Below are positions 7,763 through 14,324 of a DNA stretch of 14,324 nucleotides, piece after piece. This DNA is from Ignavibacteriaceae bacterium (GTDB lineage Bacteria; Bacteroidota; Ignavibacteria; Ignavibacteriales; Ignavibacteriaceae): positions 1 to 14,324 of the forward strand of contig JAPHUI010000319.1 in NCBI GenBank assembly GCA_026193755.1. The letters are read 5' to 3'. Numbering within the stretch: position 1 is the first letter of the stretch; the number at the start of each line of letters is the position of its first letter. A model generated the notes under the pieces. It ran no database searches and had not been told where the DNA came from. It worked only from the letters and a program-made list of their open reading frames with translations. A program made the translations under genes and the position numbers.

Positions 7763-9196
7763 CTAAAAATAAAAGACTAACCAGACAATTGTAAATATAG
7801 GTATCAATACAGGAATTGAATATTTAATCATAAAACCGAAAAAGCTCGGCATCTTAATTCCTGATCTCTCACTAATTGATTTAACCATAAAGTTCGGACC
7901 GTTTCCAATATAAGTCATCGCACCAAAAAATACAGCAGCCACGGAAATAGCTGCAAGATAAATTGGATGAAGCTGTGCAAAACCTGATACATCGGAAGCT
8001 AAGTTTACATTCATACCATATTTTCCTAAAGCTGCACTTAGAAAATTGAGATAGGTTGGTGCATTATCCAGGAATGATGAAAGAACTCCAGTTGCCCAGT
8101 AGAAAATTCCTGGTGTCAATTTCTCTCCAAGAACATTCGCTTCATGCGAAATTAATTGTAAAGCTGGAATCATAGTTGCAAAAATTCCAACAAACAAATA
8201 GGCTACTTCTTTTATCGGTTCAAAATTAAATTCGTTTGCTTTAAGGATATCTTCATCTGCTGTTCGGTAAGCTATAACTACCATTGAAAACATAATAATT
8301 TCTCGTATTCCAAATGGTAATGGACTTAAACTCGGAATCCAGCTGATCACGGCAGGATCGATAAATACTGAAATGACTATTACTAAAAGATAAAATACAT
8401 TTTTCATTCCTTTGAATTCTATCTTCCCGCTGAATTTTTCAACTTTCTCATCTTTGCTAACATTTCTTGAATCGATTAGAACAAATATTAAAGTTATTAA
8501 CAATATTGTTGGGAGCCATATATACCAGACATGCCCAATTACCCAGAAAAATTCTACTCCTCTTAAAAATCCAAGAAAAAGTGGAGGGTCACCAATTGGT
8601 GTTAATGCTCCTCCGATATTGCTGACTAAAAAAATAAAAAAAACGATATGATAAGGTTTTATTCTGTCTTTATTGATTTTTATGAAAGGTCTGATCAGCA
8701 GCATTGATGCGCCTGTTGTTCCAATTACATTTGCTATCACAGAACCAAAAAGTAAAATCCCTGCATTAAGCCAAGGAGTAGATTTTTTATCAACTCTGAT
8801 TAAAATTCCACCCGAAGCAACAAACAGAGAACTAAGAAGCGCAATGAACGACAGATATTCTGCAGCAGTGTGCAAAAGACTATGAGTATCATTCAGAAAA
8901 ATTAAATAATAGAAAACTGTAATCAGTCCAAGAATAACAGATATAATAGGATAATTCTTTTCCCAGAAATGATGATAGAACAAAGGTCCTGTTGCAATCA
9001 TTCCAAGAAGTATAACAAATGGTATTACCATAAAAACAGATGGCAAATCACTTTCAGAGTGAGAATTTTCGGAAACAGTTACAGCCAAAGTTGAATCAGA
9101 AATTGAAGTAATAGTCCCGGCATTAATTTCCTGATAGCCAAAAAATAAAAGTGAAAATAGAAACAGGAATAGTATGACTCGATCACTTTGGTGCAT
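7763..9196 (-). CDS. NhaD-like Na+/H+ antiporter (CitMHS/ion-transporter superfamily)
   Basis: A 477-residue membrane transporter of the ion-transporter superfamily, of the type annotated as sodium:proton antiporter (NhaD-like/CitMHS-like). It would exchange Na+ (or another cation) for H+ across the inner membrane. Seen: about 12 helices in two similar halves, with paired hairpin motifs ANVIGTTGASMLLIRP (155-170) and SNIGGALTPIGDPPL (192-206) in the first half, and SSFLDNAPTYLNFL (373-386) and YIGNGPNFM (429-437) in the second. The first 26 residues resemble a signal peptide ending in INA, followed by a Ser/Thr-rich segment (27-51), an unusual N-terminal extension. The ATG at 9196 lies inside the end of nuoM (14-bp overlap, AGG ribosome site 8 nt upstream), so expression is coupled to complex I. 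Ion specificity cannot be told from sequence. Confidence 0.86.
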   Translation of the reverse strand: MHQSDRVILFLFLFSLLFFGYQEINAGTITSISDSTLAVTVSENSHSESDLPSVFMVIPFVILLGMIATGPLFYHHFWEKNYPIISVILGLITVFYYLIFLNDTHSLLHTAAEYLSFIALLSSLFVASGGILIRVDKKSTPWLNAGILLFGSVIANVIGTTGASMLLIRPFIKINKDRIKPYHIVFFIFLVSNIGGALTPIGDPPLFLGFLRGVEFFWVIGHVWYIWLPTILLITLIFVLIDSRNVSKDEKVEKFSGKIEFKGMKNVFYLLVIVISVFIDPAVISWIPSLSPLPFGIREIIMFSMVVIAYRTADEDILKANEFNFEPIKEVAYLFVGIFATMIPALQLISHEANVLGEKLTPGIFYWATGVLSSFLDNAPTYLNFLSAALGKYGMNVNLASDVSGFAQLHPIYLAAISVAAVFFGAMTYIGNGPNFMVKSISERSGIKMPSFFGFMIKYSIPVLIPIFTIVWLVFYF

Positions 9197-10727
9197 CCAC
9201 TTTACCTAATTCTATCTGATTTTGTGGAGAGGTTACCAGCTTAATTATTTTTTCTGAGGTTTTGCTGCTTACATTAAGGAAGGTTGATGGATAAATTCCA
9301 ATCCAAACGATGAAAACAAAAATTGGAATGAGGACTAACTTTTCACGAAGATTTAAATCAGTGATTGAATCAAGATTATGATTCGTCACTTCACCGAAAA
9401 CAACTTTTTTATACATCCACAGTAAATAAACAGCAGCGAAGATTACTCCTGTTGCAGCAAAAACTGTAAACCACCAGCTATTCAAAACAGTTGATTTGAA
9501 TGCGCCAATAAGAATAAGAAACTCTCCAATGAACCCATTTAATCCTGGTAAACCGATTGAAGAAAGCGATGTAAAGAGTAAAGCAAAAGAAAAGAAAGGT
9601 ACTATCTTAGCAATTCCACCATAGTCGGAAATTTTTCTTGTGTGAGTTCTTTCGTAGATCATTCCAACTAAAAGGAAGAGAGCTCCTGTTGATAATCCGT
9701 GATTGATCATTTGAATTACTGCACCTTGCACAGATTCCTGATTCAAAGCGAAAATTCCAAGAATCACAAACCCGAGGTGAGAAACAGAAGAGTAAGCAAC
9801 AAGCTTTTTCATATCTGTTTGAACCATTGCCACAAGAGCTCCATAAATAATACCTATTACAGCTAGAACTGAAATGAGGACTGCATAATCAAGCGAGGCT
9901 TGCGGGAATAGAGGAAGATTAAATCTTAGAAATCCATACGTTCCCATTTTAAGCAGAACTCCTGCAAGTATAACGCTGCCCGCCGTTGGTGCTTCTACGT
10001 GTGCATCGGGTAACCATGTATGGAAAGGAAATATTGGAACTTTAATTGCAAAGCTTAAAGCGAATGCCAGGAAGAGAAATCCCTGGATTGATTTATCAAT
10101 CGTTGGTCCTGTTTTATATAAATCAAGAAGATTGGTTGTGAATCCTCCGAGTATATTTGCAGAATAAACAACGAGCCAGATTATTGCAACAAGCATTAGC
10201 AGGCTGCCTGCCATCGTGTAAATAAAAAACTTTATTGAAGCATAAATTCTTCTGTCATAACCCCAAATACCAATAATGAAGTACATCGGTATCAACATTG
10301 CTTCCCAGAAAACGTAAAACAAAAACATATCAAGAGAAACAAATACACCAAGCATTCCAAGTTCAAGAATCAGCATAAAGAAAGTAAACTCTTTTACTCT
10401 TTTCTTTATACCATTCCAGCTTGAAAGTAATGTAAGTGGTGTAAGAAATGTTGTAAGAAGAATTAAAAGCATCGAAAGACCATCAACACCAACGTGATAA
10501 CTGATATTGAGACCTCTTACCCAATTAAATTTTTCAACGAATTGAAAATCACCGGACTGGTTATCAAATCCAAAATAAATAATTAGCGAGATAACAAAAG
10601 CAATAAGTGAAACTGCTAATCCAAAATATTTAACTAACTGTTCTTTTTCCTTATTGATGAAAATAAGAAGTAAAGAACCGATTAACGGAATAGCAAGCAG
10701 GTATGTAAGCAAATATGATTGTTCCAT
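9183..10727 (-). CDS. nuoM: NADH-quinone oxidoreductase subunit M
   Basis: Subunit M (514 aa) is the middle antiporter-like proton-pumping subunit of complex I. Seen: about 14 helices; Glu142 (FWEAMLIPMYF, 140-150); channel Lys229 (FAIKVPIFPFHTWLPDAH, 226-243); Lys260 (GVLLKMG); TDMKKLVAYSSVSHLGF (304-320); and Glu402 (GFIGEFLIL), the glutamate that replaces lysine in the distal channel and marks M rather than L or N. All proton-path residues are present. Its ATG directly abuts the nuoL stop (TAAATG) with no ribosome site, the mark of termination-reinitiation. The 3' end overlaps the start of the antiporter gene by 14 bp, in place of the usual nuoN. Confidence 0.97.
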   Translation of the reverse strand: MEQSYLLTYLLAIPLIGSLLLIFINKEKEQLVKYFGLAVSLIAFVISLIIYFGFDNQSGDFQFVEKFNWVRGLNISYHVGVDGLSMLLILLTTFLTPLTLLSSWNGIKKRVKEFTFFMLILELGMLGVFVSLDMFLFYVFWEAMLIPMYFIIGIWGYDRRIYASIKFFIYTMAGSLLMLVAIIWLVVYSANILGGFTTNLLDLYKTGPTIDKSIQGFLFLAFALSFAIKVPIFPFHTWLPDAHVEAPTAGSVILAGVLLKMGTYGFLRFNLPLFPQASLDYAVLISVLAVIGIIYGALVAMVQTDMKKLVAYSSVSHLGFVILGIFALNQESVQGAVIQMINHGLSTGALFLLVGMIYERTHTRKISDYGGIAKIVPFFSFALLFTSLSSIGLPGLNGFIGEFLILIGAFKSTVLNSWWFTVFAATGVIFAAVYLLWMYKKVVFGEVTNHNLDSITDLNLREKLVLIPIFVFIVWIGIYPSTFLNVSSKTSEKIIKLVTSPQNQIELGKVDAPK

Positions 10728-12671
10728 TTAAGAGTAGCTAATAATTAACCATAAAAGTGCAATTAAAACACCAAGTATCATCACGAGTGCGTACGACTGA
10801 GCAACACCAGTTTGAATTTTTTTAATAGTACCTGAAATATTATCAACAAGTTTCGCCAAATTATTAATCGTTCCATCAATAATTCTGTTATCTGCGATTT
10901 TCCATAAAATGTTTTCGGAACCTTTTACAATTGGATTTACAACTGAAGCTTCATACGCTTCATCAAGAAAATATTTATTTAAAAGGATATTGTAGGCTCC
11001 CTTAAATCGTGAAGCTGTTTTATCAGCAACTGCTGGCTTTTTCAAATAAGCATACCAGGCATAATAAATACCAGCTACACCTGCCACAATGGAAATTGCC
11101 ATAAATAAAATTTCCTCAAAATGACTATGGCTTCCGATATTCATTAATTTTATTTCAGCACTTTTGAATACCGGTGCTAGCCAGGTATGAAAAAGATTTC
11201 CATGGTCACCGGAGAATATTTCCGGTATTCCAATAAATCCTCCGATTGCAGATAAAACTCCGAGTGCAATTAGAGGAACGGTCATTAATTTGGGTGATTC
11301 ATGCGGATGAGTTTTATGGGAATCGAATTTTTCTTTTCCTTCAAAAGTAAGAAAATACAACCGGAACATATAAAACGCTGTAAGCAGTGCAGTAATAACT
11401 CCGATCAACCAGAAAACAATCCCAAGGTTTGCATAAGAGTACCACAAGATTTCATCCTTACTAAAAAATCCAGAAAGAGGTGGAATTCCTGAAATTGCTG
11501 TAGCTGCTACAAGAAAAGTTCCGTAAGTAATCGGCATGTATTTTTTAAGCCCACCGTAATGACGTATATCTTGCACATCGTGCATTGAGTGAATTACCGA
11601 ACCGGCACCAAGAAAGAGTAATGCTTTGAAAAAGGCGTGAGTCATAACATGGAAAATTCCTGCAGAAAAAGCGCCTGCACCTAATGCTAAAAACATATAA
11701 CCAAGCTGACTTATCGTCGAGTACGCAAGAACCTTCTTAATATCATTTTGAACAAGACCAATAGTAGCTGCAAAGAAAGCAGTAAATACACCAATTACAG
11801 CAACCACCATCATCGCAGTTGGAGCCGAAGCATAAATGATACTGCATCTTGCAACCATATAAACACCTGCTGTAACCATTGTTGCAGCATGAATTAATGC
11901 CGATACAGGAGTCGGACCCGCCATTGCATCGGGAAGCCAGACAAGTAAAGGAATCTGTGCAGATTTTCCAGTTGCACCTATGAACAGGAAGATCGCAATC
12001 AGTGTAAAAATGTGTTCAGGTACATTAAACGAAAGTGCCCGCGAAAAAACATCAGTAAATATTAGTGAACCAAACGTTGAATAGATTAAAAACATTCCCA
12101 GAAGAAAACCAAAATCACCAATCCTATTTACAATGAATGCTTTTAATCCGGCTGATGCGGTAGTACTTTTTTCAAATTTTCTATCATACCAGAAACCAAT
12201 AAGTAAGTATGAGCACAAGCCAACACCTTCCCAACCTAGAAATAAAAGAAGAAAATTATCGGCGAGGATAAGATTCATCATTGCAAAGATGAAGAGATTC
12301 AGATAAGTAAAGAATCTCCAAAAACTTTTATCGCCGTGCATGTAACCGATTGAGTAAACGTGAATGATGAATCCGACTCCGGTTACAACCAAAGACATAA
12401 CTAATGAAAGCTGATCAACCTGGTAGGCGAAATGTATGTTGAGTCCGGCAACGTCAATCCACTGGAAGAGTGTAATAATAGTTAAACGTTGATCGACAGG
12501 TAAAGCTAATGTTTCAAACAAAGCACCAACTGCAATAATGAAAGCAATTCCAATTGTTCCGCTTCCAATTATTCCAATAACTTTTTCATTTTTTATTTTA
12601 GGACCAAGTATCCCATTAAATAAAAATCCAAATAAAGGAAACAAAACTGTGAGATATATCAAATGGATCAT
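10728..12671 (-). CDS. nuoL: NADH-quinone oxidoreductase subunit L
   Basis: Subunit L (647 aa) is the distal proton-pumping subunit of complex I, with a long C-terminal lateral helix that runs along M and N. Seen: YQVDQLSLVMSLVVTGVG (83-100); Glu148 (LGWEGVGLCSYLLIGFW, 145-161); channel Lys236 (IGATGKSAQIPLLVWLPDAM, 231-250); His261 (ALIHAATMV); DIKKVLAYSTISQLGYM (310-326); Lys349 (HAFFKALLF); and Lys405 (GFFSKDEIL). The amphipathic segment at about 560-620 and a last hydrophobic helix (627-645) fit the lateral arm. Length is near the usual 610-650. The start lies 10 bp after the nuoK stop. The presence of adjacent nuoJ and nuoK and the C-terminal arm argue against an Mrp antiporter subunit. 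Confidence 0.97.
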   Translation of the reverse strand: MIHLIYLTVLFPLFGFLFNGILGPKIKNEKVIGIIGSGTIGIAFIIAVGALFETLALPVDQRLTIITLFQWIDVAGLNIHFAYQVDQLSLVMSLVVTGVGFIIHVYSIGYMHGDKSFWRFFTYLNLFIFAMMNLILADNFLLLFLGWEGVGLCSYLLIGFWYDRKFEKSTTASAGLKAFIVNRIGDFGFLLGMFLIYSTFGSLIFTDVFSRALSFNVPEHIFTLIAIFLFIGATGKSAQIPLLVWLPDAMAGPTPVSALIHAATMVTAGVYMVARCSIIYASAPTAMMVVAVIGVFTAFFAATIGLVQNDIKKVLAYSTISQLGYMFLALGAGAFSAGIFHVMTHAFFKALLFLGAGSVIHSMHDVQDIRHYGGLKKYMPITYGTFLVAATAISGIPPLSGFFSKDEILWYSYANLGIVFWLIGVITALLTAFYMFRLYFLTFEGKEKFDSHKTHPHESPKLMTVPLIALGVLSAIGGFIGIPEIFSGDHGNLFHTWLAPVFKSAEIKLMNIGSHSHFEEILFMAISIVAGVAGIYYAWYAYLKKPAVADKTASRFKGAYNILLNKYFLDEAYEASVVNPIVKGSENILWKIADNRIIDGTINNLAKLVDNISGTIKKIQTGVAQSYALVMILGVLIALLWLIISYS

Positions 12672-12681
12672 TATAAACCGG

Positions 12682-12987
12682 TTACCATTTTAAAATATTT
12701 ATTTCATCAATATTTACAGTTAGCTTATTCCTGAAGATTGCAATGATGATGGCTAATCCAACTGCAGCTTCAGCAGCAGCTACTGCCATCACAAAGAATA
12801 CAAAGAGTTGTCCGGTTGCATCCCCTAAATACGAGGAGAATGTAATAAGCGTCAGGTTTGCTGAATTGAGCATCAATTCAACAGACATAAACACTACAAT
12901 CGCATTTCTGCGTGTAAGCACTCCGACTATTCCAACGGAAAACATAAACGCACTCAATATCAGGTAATATTCAATTGGTATCTGCAT
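12682..12987 (-). CDS. nuoK: NADH-quinone oxidoreductase subunit K
   Basis: Subunit K (101 aa) is a three-helix membrane subunit of complex I that carries the two buried glutamates linking the quinone site to the pumps. Seen: helices at about 7-24, 30-50 and 61-86; Glu37 in [14 protein letters not shown] (32-45) and Glu73 in [13 protein letters not shown] (68-80), both fully in register with the family. Length is standard. It starts 2 bp after the nuoJ stop and has no visible ribosome site, so it is probably coupled to nuoJ; nuoL follows after 10 bp. Confidence 0.97.
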   Translation of the reverse strand: MQIPIEYYLILSAFMFSVGIVGVLTRRNAIVVFMSVELMLNSANLTLITFSSYLGDATGQLFVFFVMAVAAAEAAVGLAIIIAIFRNKLTVNIDEINILKW

Positions 12988-12989
12988 AA

Positions 12990-13505
12990 CTATTCGAATT
13001 TCTTTTTTGCTAAAACTAAAGCACCGATTGTCGCCGCAAGCAGTAAGTAACCAGCTGCTTCGAATGGTAAAATATATTTTGTAAACATTTCCCTACCGAT
13101 TGTTTCTACAGTTCCGGCATCAACGCTCCTGGCAACTTCAGGATTTATTGCGTTTAAAGGTTTTGAAAGAAATATCATATAAACTATCTGCAATAATACA
13201 AGGGCAACAATAACAACGATAAAAATTTTAAGCTTTGGTTTTTGTTTGAAGAACTTCTTTTCTTTTTCAGGATTTAACAACATAATTACAAACAGGAAGA
13301 AAACCATAATCGCACCCGCATATACGATCACCTGCGCTACCGCAATAAACTGAGCATTTAGAGTTAAATATAATCCGGCGAGTCCAGCAAAATTCAAAAC
13401 AAGAAATAAAGCTGATATAACAGGATTCGGACGAGTTATCATCAACACAGAAGAAACTACACAGACTATTGCGAAGATTATGAAGAGAGCTATTTCTAAA
13501 GTCAT
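12990..13505 (-). CDS. nuoJ: NADH-quinone oxidoreductase subunit J
   Basis: Subunit J (171 aa) is a membrane subunit of complex I with five helices. Seen: helix 1 (5-22) followed by [20 protein letters not shown] (25-44) and the key third helix [20 protein letters not shown] (56-75). The latter holds the conserved Tyr62 and the glycine next to which the helix bends during turnover. A polar loop (78-92) and two more helices follow, ending in a basic tail. It heads the nuo block here: nuoA-I, which often precede it, are replaced by the four-helix-bundle gene and asnS. The ATG has a modest AAGGGA ribosome site that lies at the edge of the flanking repeat of the upstream cassette. Confidence 0.96.
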   Translation of the reverse strand: MTLEIALFIIFAIVCVVSSVLMITRPNPVISALFLVLNFAGLAGLYLTLNAQFIAVAQVIVYAGAIMVFFLFVIMLLNPEKEKKFFKQKPKLKIFIVVIVALVLLQIVYMIFLSKPLNAINPEVARSVDAGTVETIGREMFTKYILPFEAAGYLLLAATIGALVLAKKKFE

Positions 13506-13515
13506 TGTCCCTTAA

Positions 13516-13550
13516 ATGTTAGATGGAAGATGTATGAAGGAAGATGTTAT
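13516..13550 (+). repeat. Left heptad-repeat array of the S23 cassette
   Basis: Five consecutive 7-bp units in phase read ATGTTAG, ATGGAAG, ATGTATG, AAGGAAG, ATGTTAT on the + strand. The array fills most of the 58-bp gap between nuoJ and the four-helix-bundle gene. Its core GATGGAAGATG (13522-13532) is matched exactly, in inverted orientation, on the other side of that gene. A short palindrome TGTTA-TT-TAACA (13545-13556) sits at the inner edge. Confidence 0.7.
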
Positions 13551-13563
13551 TTAACATTTTCAG

Positions 13564-13941
13564 TCAATTCTGCTTATTTAAATTTTGTTGTGCCGTTAAT
13601 TTAATTGAAGTAAAAATCTTTTTAAAGTCAGTACTTTCTTTTAATAGCATTTTGAAATCAGAATTTTTAAATTCATCCTTTAATATCGCATCCAAAACTC
13701 TTAGCCAATAATTACTTTCACGAGACTCTTTTAATACAATTCCAATTTTATGAATAAAATCCTTAGATGATTCTGCTGCCTGAGCTTCTTCATAATTAGA
13801 ACCTATTGATGTTGCTGCTTTACCTAATTGATAAGTAATAACATCATTTACTTTAGTTTTAGGCAAAGACTCGAGAAACAGCAAACAATTAACACCAAAT
13901 TCAAAAGTTCTTTTAAGTAGCTCTTCTGTTTTGGGATTCAT
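13564..13941 (-). CDS. Four-helix-bundle protein, S23/IVP family
   Basis: A 125-residue protein of the family named after the product of 23S rRNA intervening sequences (four-helix-bundle, S23/IVP; the Avd accessory protein of diversity-generating retroelements has a related fold). Seen: all-helical pattern, no membrane segment, and the family signature QLGKAATSIGSNYEEAQAAE (38-57), then SSKDFIHKIGIVLKESRES (58-76) and NYWLRVLDAI (77-86). A basic surface could bind nucleic acid, as proposed for Avd. The biochemical role of stand-alone members is not established. The gene is intact with an ATG start and a TGA stop, but no Shine-Dalgarno. It interrupts the path from asnS to nuoJ and is unrelated in function to either, which together with the flanking inverted repeats suggests insertion. 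Confidence 0.9.
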   Translation of the reverse strand: MNPKTEELLKRTFEFGVNCLLFLESLPKTKVNDVITYQLGKAATSIGSNYEEAQAAESSKDFIHKIGIVLKESRESNYWLRVLDAILKDEFKNSDFKMLLKESTDFKKIFTSIKLTAQQNLNKQN

Positions 13942-13964
13942 CTAACTAAAAAGTAAAATATAAA

Positions 13965-13992
13965 AATCCATTTCCCATCTTCCATCAACCAT
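13965..13992 (-). repeat. Right heptad-repeat array of the S23 cassette
   Basis: On the minus strand four in-phase 7-bp units read ATGGTTG, ATGGAAG, ATGGGAA, ATGGATT, beginning 2 nt after the asnS stop codon. This is the inverted counterpart of the left array and shares its exact 11-bp core. A loose promoter-like pair (TTGATG, then a T/A-rich TTTTATATTTTA about 17-20 nt on) lies here and could drive the four-helix-bundle gene, but this is weak. Confidence 0.7.
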
Positions 13993-13993
13993 C

Positions 13994-14324
13994 TTAAGGA
14001 GTATTTCTATAAATCATTCTTGGAAATGGAATTGCTTCCCTCAAATGTTCTAAACCGCAAATCCAGCTTACTGTTCTTTCCAAACCGATTCCAAAACCAG
14101 CATGAGGTACCGTTCCATATCTTCTTAAATCAAGATACCATTCAAAAACTTCCTGGGGTAGATTGTGTTCTTTAATTCTGCTTAACAATTCTTCCAGACT
14201 GTCTTCTCTTTGACTGCCGCCAATAATTTCTCCGTAGCCTTCCGGCGCAAGCACATCAACTGCAAGAGCAACTTTTGGATTTTCAGGATCGCGTTTCATA
14301 TAAAAAGCTTTTACCTGTGCCGGA
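13994..14324 (-). CDS. asnS: Asparaginyl-tRNA synthetase, C-terminal part (cut by window edge)
   Basis: The last 109 codons of a class II aminoacyl-tRNA synthetase that charges tRNA-Asn. The frame runs unbroken to the window edge, so the true start lies outside; the internal ATG at 14299 is not the start, since the codons before it read PAQVKAFYM, a conserved AsnRS segment. Seen: [15 protein letters not shown], the class II motif 3 [15 protein letters not shown] and the closing LREAIPFPR, which together distinguish AsnRS from AspRS. It ends in RNTP, with the TAA stop merging into the repeat array of the adjoining cassette, so the last residues may have been altered by that junction. It is unrelated in function to the nuo genes downstream. 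Confidence 0.95.
   Translation of the reverse strand, partial: PAQVKAFYMKRDPENPKVALAVDVLAPEGYGEIIGGSQREDSLEELLSRIKEHNLPQEVFEWYLDLRRYGTVPHAGFGIGLERTVSWICGLEHLREAIPFPRMIYRNTP

Larger units (their letters stand above)
13516..13996. mobile_element. Putative S23-gene cassette bounded by inverted heptad arrays
   Basis: A unit of about 480 bp: one four-helix-bundle gene between two repeat arrays that are inverted copies of each other. The ends share an exact 11-bp core (GATGGAAGATG at 13522-13532 and its complement at 13976-13986) and a looser match that continues outward to TTAA on both sides. GTTAGATG also recurs inverted (13518-13525 and 13939-13946, the latter spanning the gene's start codon). 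The architecture resembles the intervening sequences of 23S rRNA, which carry an S23 gene inside an inverted-repeat stem, but the host site here is an mRNA between asnS and nuoJ. No transposase and no clear target-site duplication are visible, so mobility is inferred. Confidence 0.45.

Noticed and set aside
9183..12671. NuoL and NuoM read as Mrp antiporter or hydrogenase-4/formate hydrogenlyase membrane subunits.
   Set aside because: The run nuoJ-K-L-M with NuoK's two glutamates, NuoM's Glu402 and NuoL's C-terminal lateral arm fits complex I.
1257..12967. Several open frames of 62-89 codons on the + strand, for example around 1257-1526, 8412-8651 and 12743-12967.
   Set aside because: All lie antisense to clearly recognised genes or straddle their ends, and their products look like nothing known; they are by-products of the real frames.
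13564..13941. The S23 gene taken as evidence of a 23S rRNA intervening sequence here.
   Set aside because: No rRNA-like sequence flanks it; both neighbours are intact protein genes (asnS and nuoJ).

Overview
The window is AT-rich bacterial DNA in which all fifteen recognisable genes lie on the minus strand, so transcription runs from right to left. Gene content (proton-pumping NADH dehydrogenase subunits, a TonB with a proline-rich linker, an S23-type four-helix-bundle gene, an Atg22/UMF1-like transporter) and protein style suggest the Bacteroidota/Ignavibacteriota (FCB) group, perhaps Ignavibacteria. That placement is inference; no rRNA or other decisive marker is present.

Layout, in transcription order. 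(1) 14324-13994: 3' end of asnS, cut by the window edge. (2) 13996-13516: a cassette-like unit of about 480 bp. It holds an S23/IVP-type four-helix-bundle gene flanked by inverted arrays of a degenerate 7-bp repeat (ATGGAAG type). (3) 13505-5955: the membrane-arm half of respiratory complex I in the order nuoJ, K, L, M, [NhaD-like Na+/H+ antiporter], [unknown 121-aa protein], nuoN. Junctions are tight (14-bp overlap to a 12-bp gap), so this is one translationally coupled operon. The usual upstream genes nuoA-I are not here. (4) 5905-3946: a bifunctional NAD(P)HX epimerase/dehydratase, which repairs hydrated NADH, and a VanZ-like membrane protein. (5) 3880-3131: a self-contained tonB unit with a sigma70-like promoter, strong Shine-Dalgarno site and intrinsic terminator. 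(6) 2892-98: a YdcF/DUF218 membrane protein, then nusB and a UMF1-type MFS transporter that are separated by 3 bp.

How the genes may work together. NuoL, NuoM and NuoN are the antiporter-like pumping subunits of complex I, with NuoJ and NuoK linking them to the quinone site. A real cation/proton antiporter encoded between nuoM and nuoN suggests that proton pumping and sodium cycling are co-expressed. The 121-aa protein, locked between the antiporter and nuoN, is the least explained coding sequence. The NADHX repair enzyme just downstream would clean up the substrate pool of the same complex.

The two signals most worth a second look are the heptad-repeat-bounded S23 cassette between asnS and nuoJ, and the antiporter plus unknown gene inside the complex I operon.
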